Assembly (NCBI RefSeq): GCF_021223605.1
Contig: NZ_CP075175.1
Coordinates: 5,101,501-5,165,500, forward strand
DNA: 64,000 bases
Direction: 5' to 3'
Source of the DNA: Paenibacillus sp. 481
GTDB taxonomy: Bacteria; Bacillota; Bacilli; Paenibacillales; Paenibacillaceae
A program made the translations under genes and the position numbers. The notes beneath the pieces were generated by a model that did not search any database, was not told where the DNA came from, and saw only the letters and a program-made list of their open reading frames with translations. Shown piece after piece: positions 47,433 to 56,721 of the stretch (its first letter is position 1; every line of letters starts with the position of its first letter).

Positions 47433-48670
47433 ATGACCTCGGGCATTGATAAAGAGAGTAGCGTTAGTGGCACCCAGTATAAAGACGGAGCGGGAGGCAT
47501 ATGGACCGACTATACAATCCCGATTGTCATTACTGCTGAAGGAGAGACATGGGTATATGCCCGTACCGTTGATCGTGCTGGCAATATTAGCACGGAGTCG
47601 TCCACTTCAGCTCGAATCGATCGGACGGCGCCTGGTGAGCCTACGTCGTTAACGGGTGTCGGCAAGTGGAGTCATAAGAACGTAGCACTAACTATCAATC
47701 CTGGCGACGATATAGGCAGTGGAATACTGAAATCACAATATAAACTTGGCGTTAACGGAAGTTGGACTGATTATACAGTACCACTGACATTTACCGTAGA
47801 GGGAGAAACCCAAATATACGCAAGAAGTGTAGAACGCATAGGACATGTCGGAGGTATAGGTACGACTATGGTCAAAATTGATAAGACCGCTCCCACAAAA
47901 CCGACAATACAAGTTAGCCATAAACAATGGACGACTTCTAATGTTCTGTTCACTGTTATATCAGGCAAAGATTTATTAAGTGGTGTGTCCAGAACTGAGT
48001 ATAAGCTAGATGCGGGAGATTGGATCCCTTATTTGAACTCGGTAACCATAAGTAAAGACGGGGTGACGAATATCATTGTCCGTACCGTAGACCGTGCGGG
48101 AAACCCTAGTACTGAAATATCGGAAGTTACACAAATTGACCGTACCGCACCTTATCCGCCTAGCATTGTACCTAGTGCGAGAGAATGGTATAACGGAAAA
48201 GTAACATTTTATATTACTGCTGGAACCGAAACTGGTAGCGATGTGGCAAAAAATCAGTACAAAATTGGAGCTCAGGGGGCTTGGTACGACTATACACTAA
48301 CTGTACCTATCATTAATGAAGGTCAGACCCCGATTTTCGCGCGAACACTAGATAAGTTAGGTAATGTCAGTAGAGAAAGCACGGAAATTATCAAAATTGA
48401 CAAAACTGCTCCAACCCCTCCAATTCGGATGAGCATAGCTGACAAAGCTGCTAACCGTGTAACGATATCTTGGGGAGCAGCCACTGACAGAGTGTCTTTC
48501 GTAAAAGGATACGATATTTATAGAGGAACATTTTGATTGGATATACAGCTGATTCAAACTACGTTGTAACAGGATTATCAAGCAAAACGACTTACACGTT
48601 TACTGTGGAAGCCCGAGACGGTGCGGGCAACCTAACTGCTGGCAATCCGGTAACGACCACGACAGATTAA
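47433..48670 (+). pseudogene. Surface protein fragment with OmpL47/Ig-like and FN3 repeats
   Basis: The plus strand encodes ~4 copies of a ~85-residue repeat: SGTQYKDGAGGIWTDYTIP, VYARTVDRAGNIS, ARIDRTAP. This is the OmpL47-type beta-sandwich of large adhesins. A FN3 domain follows (NRVTISWGAATD...YDIYRG), but the frame shifts at ~48530 and the tail VVTGLSSKTTYTFTVEARDG continues in another frame to TAA 48670. There is no start or signal peptide; a TAG lies just upstream. It is a broken internal/C-terminal piece of a larger exported protein. Confidence 0.75.
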
Positions 48671-48693
48671 TTGACTCTAAAGTAGTAGAGTGA

Positions 48694-48915
48694 TCATTCG
48701 GTCCGCCGTTGCAATGCATAGATGCAGCGTCGGACCAGATAGATAGAAACAGGATCACGTGCTACTACTAGCCCAGTATGTTTTCTGAGTTGTTTGCCAT
48801 TATTCATAAGAAATCGGCTTACCTCCTTTAGGTGCTCCAGCTTTGGATACAACCTAAAGCGACTGGAAAATAGGCGCTTTAATAACATAATCGGCTCATT
48901 GACGACTATCGGCAC
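48694..48915 (-). CDS. Small basic ORF following the RES-domain gene
   Basis: A 73-residue, strongly basic, helical protein starting at GTG four bases after the RES gene stop, with GGGGTAAAG as ribosome site inside that gene's end. It could be a small antitoxin or accessory subunit by position, though no HTH was recognised. It may also be a chance ORF. Confidence 0.45.
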   Translation of the reverse strand: MPIVVNEPIMLLKRLFSSRFRLYPKLEHLKEVSRFLMNNGKQLRKHTGLVVARDPVSIYLVRRCIYALQRRTE

Positions 48916-48919
48916 TTCT

Positions 48920-50299
48920 TTACCCCTTTCGCATCTCAGCTTCCATTACACTCAACAGAAATGTCTCGAGCCTGCCAAAATCCGATAAATTATATCTAAA
49001 CGATATTCCAGGCATGAATTCCAACTCTGTCCCCTGCTCACTCATTGCTGTTTCTCCGCGACCTTTATGCAACTGAAACACTTGCCACGGAGCAGCGTTG
49101 GTAATATGAATAAATTTTGCATACAACTTGTCACAATGCCCCTTGTTTTTTCTCTCTTTCACAGGAAAAGCAAAATTTCTATACATTTGGAAGTTCAAGT
49201 GTGTATAGTTGTCGATTTTGGTTGAAAAGTAGCGTACACCATCATATTTGCCCGACTGTTGTACCCATTGAAGCAGAAGCTGGGATACAATATATTCCGG
49301 CTTGAATGTATCGTTTGGATTCATTACTTGGATGGAACAACAAGCGATCAATGGCCAAAGAATCAAGTACGTTCGCACCATATCATACACTTCGGTCAAA
49401 TCCTTTACTCCGTAAGATCGCTCAACATGATATGTAAGGTGATCCGCCATCGCTGTTGGAGGTATAGAAATATCGAAGAAACTAAGTGTTTCCATAGGCA
49501 AGAATAAAGATGTATGCGTTGTGTTGAGATCAGGCTTCCCCATTTCCTCCCAACAGGTCAACGGTGTAGAACCTAAATAAACACAAGGAAGACCAGGGAT
49601 GCTATAGCGATTGGTTTTTACTAACCCCCTTTCCTCAAATGGAATATGAAACATATCTTTTGAAGAATACGTACGATTGGAACTACCCAACCTCATTTTA
49701 AACAGCTTCAGACCTGGCTCGTTCGATCTATTGGTCAACGGATTGAGGTTTAATCCTTCGATGCGTTCCGTGCAACATTTCAGCTTATTAAATGCTGCCT
49801 CGGGAAAACCTTCAAGATATCTACCTATCGCAGCTAATAAGTCGTTACAATTATCTCCAGTTGTTTTTATATCATCTTCTGAAAGAAACATACCCGTCTT
49901 CAGAGAGCTTAATACATCCATATAGGATTTTAGCTTATTGGTGACATAGGTTTCATAATCGGCTTCTTTTTCAACCCTTGAGTTTCGGAATAACGGCAGC
50001 TTTCCAACGCCTCTTAACAACTGGAGAATAGGTAAAACTTGAGTGACCCAGAGTAATAAAAATTCAATTCTTTTTTTCTCTTTATAATACTCTGGTAGTA
50101 GCTCACAATCAGATTTAATTGCTCCATGCTCATCCAATATACCGATTACCGAATTCTTTGATTTTATTGGAGGACTATTCTTTTTCCTGTGAAGTTGCTT
50201 ATGCAACTCGTATGCTGCTTTACATAGTTCATTAATAGTCGTTTGCCCATCCTGTAATCTTTTCTGAAGATATTGGATCAATTCATCCTGACTATTCAT
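48920..50299 (-). CDS. RES-domain protein (putative NAD-attacking toxin/effector)
   Basis: A 459-residue protein. The C-terminal half carries a RES domain: MFHIPFEERGLVKTN, then RYSIPGLPCVYLG with Arg231 and Tyr241 and TCWEE with Glu251/252, the R-x10-Y-x10/11-E spacing of known RES active sites, and YDGVRYFST near 365. RES proteins cleave or phosphorylyse NAD+ as toxins. The N-terminal ~200 residues are a helical domain with no match I know, perhaps a sensor. GGGGG precedes ATG. No Xre antitoxin of the usual RES-Xre type is adjacent, pointing to a defence effector rather than a classical toxin-antitoxin pair. Confidence 0.75.
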   Translation of the reverse strand: MNSQDELIQYLQKRLQDGQTTINELCKAAYELHKQLHRKKNSPPIKSKNSVIGILDEHGAIKSDCELLPEYYKEKKRIEFLLLWVTQVLPILQLLRGVGKLPLFRNSRVEKEADYETYVTNKLKSYMDVLSSLKTGMFLSEDDIKTTGDNCNDLLAAIGRYLEGFPEAAFNKLKCCTERIEGLNLNPLTNRSNEPGLKLFKMRLGSSNRTYSSKDMFHIPFEERGLVKTNRYSIPGLPCVYLGSTPLTCWEEMGKPDLNTTHTSLFLPMETLSFFDISIPPTAMADHLTYHVERSYGVKDLTEVYDMVRTYLILWPLIACCSIQVMNPNDTFKPEYIVSQLLLQWVQQSGKYDGVRYFSTKIDNYTHLNFQMYRNFAFPVKERKNKGHCDKLYAKFIHITNAAPWQVFQLHKGRGETAMSEQGTELEFMPGISFRYNLSDFGRLETFLLSVMEAEMRKG

Positions 50300-50758
50300 A
50301 CATAGTAACCCCCGTTGCTAGGATAAGATACAACTATATAATAGCATAAGACAATAACGGGAATAGTGCGCAGACTTCTTGATCAATGCTGACGATATAT
50401 ATCGAAAGTATTTGTTATTCTAACGAGGTATGATAGTTTAATTAAATAGCGGCAGTCTATGACTTTTTTTTCTCGTTCATGGCTACCGCTGTTTCCATTA
50501 TTGGGGTCAGTCCCGCGTGCCCTCGATGAGTACTGTGTCGTCAGCGAATGCGTCCACTTGTTTCATATTACTAGTGATGTCTGGACAGTACGTTTGAAAG
50601 CCGCCGGTAAAGCGCGAGGAAGCGTTGTGTCACCGCAAATCTCAATACATCAGGTAGAACATTGGATTAAGCTGAATTTAATTAAGAGATTCCATTATCG
50701 TAAACTGTCGTTAGCTTAATAACTCCAAATGATCCAATTCTCATTTCTTCCCTTAAAT

Positions 50759-51792
50759 TTATTTTCCGTCCCATCCAGATTCAGCTATGATCCCTCGTAA
50801 GTCCTCTTGGGTCTCTAACCAATGTGTAATTCGTACCATCCGTACACAAATTCGCTTCCTTGAGTTGGCTGCCAAGGTCCAATTCCGGCCGGAAGCCGCT
50901 CCATCCATTGCAGGGTACAGTAAAACGGCTCTTCTAGCATCTGGGCATCCCGTCACGTAGGCGTACATCTGATAGATATCACCCTGCTGATACTTGGTAA
51001 TATCCTTCCATTTCGTATCCATTATTAAAGTCCAGACAAATTCCCCATTCACTTGCCGCTCTCCCAAGACAATATCGGGGATCAGCTGAATATTATCCAG
51101 ACCAGAGTCCTTATTTCTGAGTAGCTTAACCTCTTTATGCTGAATCCGAATTACCGCTTCTCTTCCTAATGTCATCTGCTGTAGGACACGGCCGACATAC
51201 ATCTCATAGAGCGAATGCACTTCGAACAAGAAGGAAAAACATTCCTCTTTCGCTCCCCTGTGTAGTACCAACATGTGGGATAGAATCAATTTTGCTAACC
51301 GGAAGGCTGGTTCAAATCTGGAGGTTTGTCGGTCAAAATGCACCTGATTGAGCAACTCTTTCACATCCCCTGGACCGTCCAATTCCTCAAAACACCCGCA
51401 TAGGTGCAGCAACTTTTTCCGGATTGAAGGATCCAACACCTTCCGCTTAAGGATTACCAAGGTTTTAAAAAAACAAAATTTAAAGGGATCGCAGGAGTCC
51501 TTTCATTGAAACTGCAATAAGCCCGTGACTTATCAGTTGCATTATACTGCAGGTGCTTCGTCACCATAAGCCGTCCCTTCAGGTGTTGGGAGTTTTCCTC
51601 CAGATCGACATAACCGGCCGCTAATCCCCGCTTTAACTGCCTCTGTAGCTCCATGCAGAAGGCGGCCGCGATCCAGCTCAACAAATCCGCGGCTACCACT
51701 TGAACAGCCGCCACGGCTGGCCCCATCTTGTATGGGATATAGCCGCATACACCAAGCATATTAAGAAGGGCCAACTTGTGCAGGGACAACAA
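50759..51792 (-). pseudogene. mcrC: McrC-like nuclease subunit, truncated and frameshifted
   Basis: The upstream frame (51792-51454) carries GLAAGYVDLEENSQHLKGRL and the downstream frame (51460-50759) the PD-(D/E)xK core LIPDIVLGE...WTLIMDTKWK and GDIYQMYAYVTG, both typical of McrC, the nuclease subunit of the methylation-dependent McrBC system. The frames join at a seven-T tract near 51467. The normal N-terminal ~100 residues are missing, and no mcrB is present. The module is therefore a relic, unless the T-tract is a sequencing error or phase-variable. The gap 50300-50758 shows no supported gene. Confidence 0.8.
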
Positions 51793-51797
51793 TTACT

Positions 51798-53825
51798 TTA
51801 TAGACTTTTGTCGATTTTTTGGAATGCTTTATTTGGTACCATAATCAAATTGTACTTTCCTTCTGGGAGTTCATTAACTACTTTTCGAGTATCGCTATCC
51901 TTAACTGTGATCCCTATAATTACTTGACTGTTACTTAAATTATTTACGATACTATTGAAGAACTCTTTCATGTCACTTACGATGATACTGTGTTGTGCTG
52001 GTTCATCAAAAATTAATGTACCTGGATGATTTCCTGAATCCATCAATGATGTCTGCAATAGAGACAGAGTAAAAGCCCAAATCGCTCGAATGTTATCACT
52101 TGCCGATGAATCAAATTTCATATCAAATCCTTCTATTGCCGGCAAATAATTTTCTTTTGAAATCTCTACCTGATTTAAATTCTTAATACTTCTATATCCG
52201 AACTTTTTTAAGTTATCTACTAAGCATTCTTGTAAATGCTTTAATTTAACTTTATCTTTTTCAGAATATTTATTCTCGGGTAATGCGGCTTTCTTCTCTA
52301 GATAATCCTTCCATCTCTCTGATAATTTTTCAAAGGTAACTTTATGATTTGAATAGAAATCAATTAATCTTTTTAGATTATTTATCTCGGATTCGATACT
52401 TAAACGTTTGTAGACAATCGCCTCTGAGAGACTATCATTAGTCTGGTATAGATCACTCCTTAATGATTTAGCCAAACTCCGCAGTTTATATAAACTCTCT
52501 TCCATATGATTAATGCTGTTTTGAATTTTATCTAAATTACTTCCATGACTTAACTTTGCAAACTTAAGCATGTCCCTCTGAGCATTTAGATGCCTTATGT
52601 TATCGTCTATATTCATAATGGGCATGTCATTCGGAAGCGGAAGTAATGTATCTGCGATTTCTTGATGGCAAGTTGGGCATAAATCTTTCGATGTATAGAG
52701 GTCTATCTCTGATCCAAGATCCCGGAGACGAGCAGCATCCTTATTATTACTAATGTCTGTCTCAATTATCTCGAGATTATTTTCTAATCGTCTGATACTA
52801 ATGTGTTCTTTATCTAAAAGATCACTAAGTTTAACTATATCCCATTCATATTCACGTATTGTCTTCTCAGTCTCGCTAAGTTCAATTTGAAGCTCGTCAA
52901 AGTTATCAATAATTTTAGGTTTTAAAGCATTTAAATCCTCGTAATCTTTGGTTAAGTCATTGATGTATTCACCAATGTGGTCGTTATTCTTTTGAATTAT
53001 TATTTTTGAATAATCTACATCAGTTAATATTTTTGGGGAAGGTGGTAGCCCAGTGATTGTACAGGACTCCCTTTCAACTAAAAGGATTATTTCTCTTACT
53101 ACTGTGGTCCAACTTTTTTTAATATGATCTTCTTCAGCTCGTAGTTGATCTTTTTTTCTATCATTATCTAGAGTATCCAAGTCTAAAATGAATTCTATTA
53201 CGCGTTTCTTAGACTCTTTTATTCCAAGTATCGGCATCCCAGAAAGAATATTCGCCCAACCATGCTTTTGTTCAATAAACATCCCTGAGAATATTAGCTG
53301 GAGGTACAATTTTCTAATGGCTTCATCTGAAGCAGGTACCATAGGTAATTCAATATGTAAGAATGTTTCTAAAAAGTTATGGAAACCCTTTTTATTGGTA
53401 GCAGCGTTAGGCATATGAACATACATATCATCCAACAGTGTATCCTGGCGGTGAATATTCTCCATGTCTGAGTAGTATACACTAATCAATCTGTTATCCC
53501 TATTTTCTATTTTAGCTGCTCTGAAAATAGTAATAACTTCTATACCATTAAAGATCTCCAAATATGCCCCCGATTCAAGTACTGGCCAGACATTCTCATC
53601 TTCTTCTATAACTGATTTAAAAGCTGCAGTTAGTACTTTTTCACCACGCCCACCAATAATCTCCTCAAATCCTAAGCAATAATAAATCATTGCAATGATC
53701 GAACTTTTACCACGAGTATTATCATCGCTAGCAATAAGATTTAGTCCAGAATAGAACCTTTCGTCAAAACCAAAAATCTTTTCTTTTGTCTTTATTTCAA
53801 TTCTTAATCTATTTATCTTCAACAT
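51798..53825 (-). CDS. ABC-3C system SMC/Rad50-like ATPase with zinc hook
   Basis: A 675-residue ATPase. An N-terminal P-loop variant (SDDNTRGKSSII, ~33-44) is followed by coiled coil with a CPTC zinc-hook motif (~385), second coil, and C-terminal Walker B TLIFDEPAQH. Rad50/SMC-like ATPases with CxxC hooks are the core of ABC three-component conflict systems, which sense invader nucleic acid and activate a linked effector. It overlaps the middle-component gene by 17 bases. No ribosome-site anomaly was seen. Confidence 0.85.
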   Translation of the reverse strand: MLKINRLRIEIKTKEKIFGFDERFYSGLNLIASDDNTRGKSSIIAMIYYCLGFEEIIGGRGEKVLTAAFKSVIEEDENVWPVLESGAYLEIFNGIEVITIFRAAKIENRDNRLISVYYSDMENIHRQDTLLDDMYVHMPNAATNKKGFHNFLETFLHIELPMVPASDEAIRKLYLQLIFSGMFIEQKHGWANILSGMPILGIKESKKRVIEFILDLDTLDNDRKKDQLRAEEDHIKKSWTTVVREIILLVERESCTITGLPPSPKILTDVDYSKIIIQKNNDHIGEYINDLTKDYEDLNALKPKIIDNFDELQIELSETEKTIREYEWDIVKLSDLLDKEHISIRRLENNLEIIETDISNNKDAARLRDLGSEIDLYTSKDLCPTCHQEIADTLLPLPNDMPIMNIDDNIRHLNAQRDMLKFAKLSHGSNLDKIQNSINHMEESLYKLRSLAKSLRSDLYQTNDSLSEAIVYKRLSIESEINNLKRLIDFYSNHKVTFEKLSERWKDYLEKKAALPENKYSEKDKVKLKHLQECLVDNLKKFGYRSIKNLNQVEISKENYLPAIEGFDMKFDSSASDNIRAIWAFTLSLLQTSLMDSGNHPGTLIFDEPAQHSIIVSDMKEFFNSIVNNLSNSQVIIGITVKDSDTRKVVNELPEGKYNLIMVPNKAFQKIDKSL

Positions 53826-54294
53826 TGGTGTACCTCCAGAATGTTGTGAGCTCTTTTATTCTTTCTTCTGTTAGTTTATTGGACAGCAAAAATAAATATT
53901 TCTTTTCAGAACTCAAAAGGCTTGAATCCTTCATAATTACTTTAGTGAATTCCTTTCCCTTCTTTGTAAGGCGAAACAAACCATTCTTCTGTTGATTGAA
54001 CAACCCTTCAGCAATTGCGTATTTTATTGCACGGTTTACCGCAGGATCAAACCTTACTACGGAATAGTTATTTGAGCTATTATTTACAAAGTCCCACAGC
54101 TTTCCCCTATCGCTCGTCGTACTCAAAGCAGTTGATACCATTTGCAATTTCATTAATGAACATCCACCGCGTGCGTTTAATTCCAAAATAAGACTAAGCT
54201 TAGCTAGCTTATAGCTAATACGGTAATTAAATGGAACAGCATCAGGCTTAGCATCAAAAATAATCTCTTCAGAGAGTACATAACTTTTGTCCAC
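53809..54294 (-). CDS. ABC-3C middle component, winged-helix protein
   Basis: A 161-residue protein with a winged-helix-like C-terminal half (NRAIKYAIAEGLFNQQKNGLFRLTKKGKEF, ~95-125). A small middle component between ATPase and effector genes is the mark of ABC-3C systems; it is thought to bridge ATPase and effector. Four bases separate it from the effector gene, and it overlaps the ATPase gene. Assignment is by context plus fold. Confidence 0.72.
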   Translation of the reverse strand: MDKSYVLSEEIIFDAKPDAVPFNYRISYKLAKLSLILELNARGGCSLMKLQMVSTALSTTSDRGKLWDFVNNSSNNYSVVRFDPAVNRAIKYAIAEGLFNQQKNGLFRLTKKGKEFTKVIMKDSSLLSSEKKYLFLLSNKLTEERIKELTTFWRYTNVEDK

Positions 54295-54298
54295 ATTC

Positions 54299-55252
54299 TC
54301 ACCTACCTTTGAATTGCATGGAGCAGTCAGCTAACCAGCCGCTTATTAGGTCCAACTTTAATTCCATGATTGAAGCTGCATTGAGATATTTAAATTGCTG
54401 CTCAAGCGTTTTCTGAAAATCATTAAGAATGTCGTTGAACACATTTGAATTCATTGAACTGTCTAAATTCAGTCTAGTTGTCATTTTTACTTGTTTCTTA
54501 TAAGACTGCTCTAGCATATGTATATCTTCGAAAACTTCCGGATATCCTTCACGAAGAACTCTAAGAATCTCTAGTCCTTTAATGTACGCTTCAATATACA
54601 TACTCACGAGGTCATTAAAATCTTCATCCGATTCATCAACTTCTCCCATTACAGCCTTTACTTTTCTTTTAATGTTTGCTGCCTTTTCCGAATCACATTT
54701 GGACCAATCAGGTTTGTTCACATGATATATCGCAAAATTCAGCTTAACATCTGTGATTGTAGTTCTAATAATCCGAGTAATTTCAACCTTGAAGTCTTCA
54801 GCTGTCTTAATTAAGATAGCAAAACCGTCATCAATATAATCATAATCTTTTGGGTTGTTTTTCTTCATAGCAAGTACTTCTTTCCTTTTCGTCTCCGCAT
54901 GTGCCACTATCCGTGAATCTTTATATTTCGGAATAACAAAGTGCCACTCCTTAATATTCAGTACTCCTAGATCTTTTAAGCGCTTTGCATATTGCAAAGA
55001 GACTAATTTATTAATATCCTTTGTCATTTTGTCTCTTAGATGATTATATAATTCATCATCTGAATACTCCCGTTCTGGACAATAGCATTGATAAACCCTT
55101 CCAGTTCGAGTAAACCCCTCAATCCCACCATCTCCACCATGAACTGCTGGGATATCAGTAAAATGTTCCTCATGATACTTCATTCTGAAACATGATTTGC
55201 ACAGTTCTTCCCATGCGTCACCAGTTAAGTAGCTATCAATAAAATCTAACAT
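54299..55252 (-). CDS. ABC-3C effector with PD-(D/E)xK-type nuclease domain
   Basis: A 317-residue protein. The N-terminal motif GGDGGIEGFTRTGRVYQCY with the preceding ELCKSCFRMKYHEEHF is typical of restriction-endonuclease-fold effectors (Asp...Glu...Gln-x-Tyr). The rest is helical and coiled-coil. In ABC-3C modules such a domain is the toxic effector, released or activated by the ATPase. Its ATG overlaps the TAA of the 70-residue upstream gene by one base. The usual Lys is not obvious (QCY). Confidence 0.75.
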   Translation of the reverse strand: MLDFIDSYLTGDAWEELCKSCFRMKYHEEHFTDIPAVHGGDGGIEGFTRTGRVYQCYCPEREYSDDELYNHLRDKMTKDINKLVSLQYAKRLKDLGVLNIKEWHFVIPKYKDSRIVAHAETKRKEVLAMKKNNPKDYDYIDDGFAILIKTAEDFKVEITRIIRTTITDVKLNFAIYHVNKPDWSKCDSEKAANIKRKVKAVMGEVDESDEDFNDLVSMYIEAYIKGLEILRVLREGYPEVFEDIHMLEQSYKKQVKMTTRLNLDSSMNSNVFNDILNDFQKTLEQQFKYLNAASIMELKLDLISGWLADCSMQFKGR

Positions 55253-55464
55253 TAAGGCACCTCGCCCAATATTGAAATGGAAATCGAACTGCTTGAATCA
55301 GGTTGGTATTGTAAGGCTGAAATGTCCACCATAAATATCGAGGAAGACGAGTTATATTTAACTTTCGCCAATTGAAATAGATCATAAGTTTTTAGAATTA
55401 CGACTTCCTCATTACCGAAGAAAATTCGATCGTTACCCCGAGGGGATGCAGCATTAATATTCAT
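55252..55464 (-). CDS. Small leading subunit of the ABC-3C operon
   Basis: A 70-residue protein from ATG 55464, set by AGAGGAGGATTAATT. The sequence is strand-rich (FGNEEVVILKTYDLFQLAKVKY) and ends in a Ser-rich tail. One-base overlap with the nuclease gene indicates coupling. Similar tiny ORFs head some ABC-3C loci, but its function is unknown. Confidence 0.65.
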   Translation of the reverse strand: MNINAASPRGNDRIFFGNEEVVILKTYDLFQLAKVKYNSSSSIFMVDISALQYQPDSSSSISISILGEVP

Positions 55465-55906
55465 AATTAATCCTCCTCTGAAATACATTTTGGGTAAACG
55501 AAATTTGTCGAGTTCAATTTTCCATATGGGGAATTTTTACTCAGGCTTACTACCTATTTTAATTGCAGACGGTAATTAACGAAACCTAAAAATGACAAAA
55601 AATTTGTGGACTTTTTGACTTGACGGATTTCAATATGATGTGCTGTAGCTAAAAACAAAGATGCCCATGAATGGATTCGTGTAGAATGGAAGTTTTCACA
55701 ACATACCATTTCTATACGAGAACCCAGCATGAGCTACTCCGATCTTAGTATAATTGAAACAATGACAACTAGAGACCTTACACCGGTGGGGTTGGTCAAA
55801 GAGTGCCATCGTGCATCGCCTTGAACGTCATTAATCGACTGTTGGGTGAAAATAAAGTTTTTGAATGTACTGGAGAATGCAAAAAAACACTAACATGAGG
55901 TTAATG

Positions 55907-56544
55907 TTAATCATTGCGCTTATACATAGTTATTTGGTCAGATACGATGCTATAGATGAATTTTTGACTATGTGCTGTGTTTAAGATATTATAATAGCTA
56001 ACTCTTAAATTAATTACAATCGCGTTCTGTGCTGTATTTGCTTTCTCCGCTTCTTCGATTATATATAATAAAATATCTCTCCAATTACCTTCGAAACGAA
56101 ACATGCTTTTATCGTAAATAGATAAATTAAATTCTTTTGTTTCACCAGCTCTTAGACTAACTATAGTATCAGTTGTGAAGAAGCAATCACTTAACATAAA
56201 GGCATCAAATCCACATATAATGCAGTTCCATTACCAACATTCGTGGCTCTAAATATAAAATGCTTTTCCTCATCTTTATAAACTTCTAGTGCTATTAATG
56301 GTCGAATACTTAACTCATGATCCTGCCTCTGTAATTCTAATGTTTTTGCTTGAAGCATGAACGTGTATATAACACCTGATAAAGCAAGTCCTGAAAATAG
56401 CGTATTTATTATTGCGAAAGAATTTCCATAGGTTCCCGTCTTATCCCATTCATCAAACCCCAAATATAGGAACAAGATACAAACAATATAAACACCAATA
56501 ATTCCAAATTAAATAAGTGCGGCTATCTTCATTGAATTTTTCAT
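55907..56544 (-). pseudogene. Small membrane protein (phage-abortive-infection-like), inactivated twice
   Basis: A ribosome site GGTGGAGAG precedes ATG 56544 and MKNSMKIAALI, then in-frame TAA at codon 12. The frame continues with a membrane helix, GFDEWDKTGTYGNSFAIINTLFSGLALSGVIYTFML and LELQRQDHEL, a common two-helix layout in small phage-response proteins. A one-base loss near 56190 (GATTTGATGCC) shifts the frame into MLSDCFFTTDTIVSLR to 55907. Restoring both sites gives one ~210-residue protein. The gap 55465-55906 contains only a short plus-strand protein-like relic (KNKDAHEWIRVEW...). Confidence 0.75.
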
Positions 56545-56721
56545 GTCTCTCCACCTTAAAAGAAATTTTACAAAAAAAATTGTGTAACCTTTCTATCCTT
56601 ACAGCTCAAGGGGATAAAAACACTAACCATAGGATAGTGTTTTTATAATTTTGGTCACAATCCCCCTTCCTACCTATTTCAAATGGTATTTACCTTTTCG
56701 ATGTAATATTTATTTAATTTA

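Noticed and set aside
50459-50719. 86-codon plus-strand ORF with a poly-T start
   Set aside because: No ribosome site, no recognisable family, and it runs into the repeated GTTAGCTTAA stretch; treated as non-coding.
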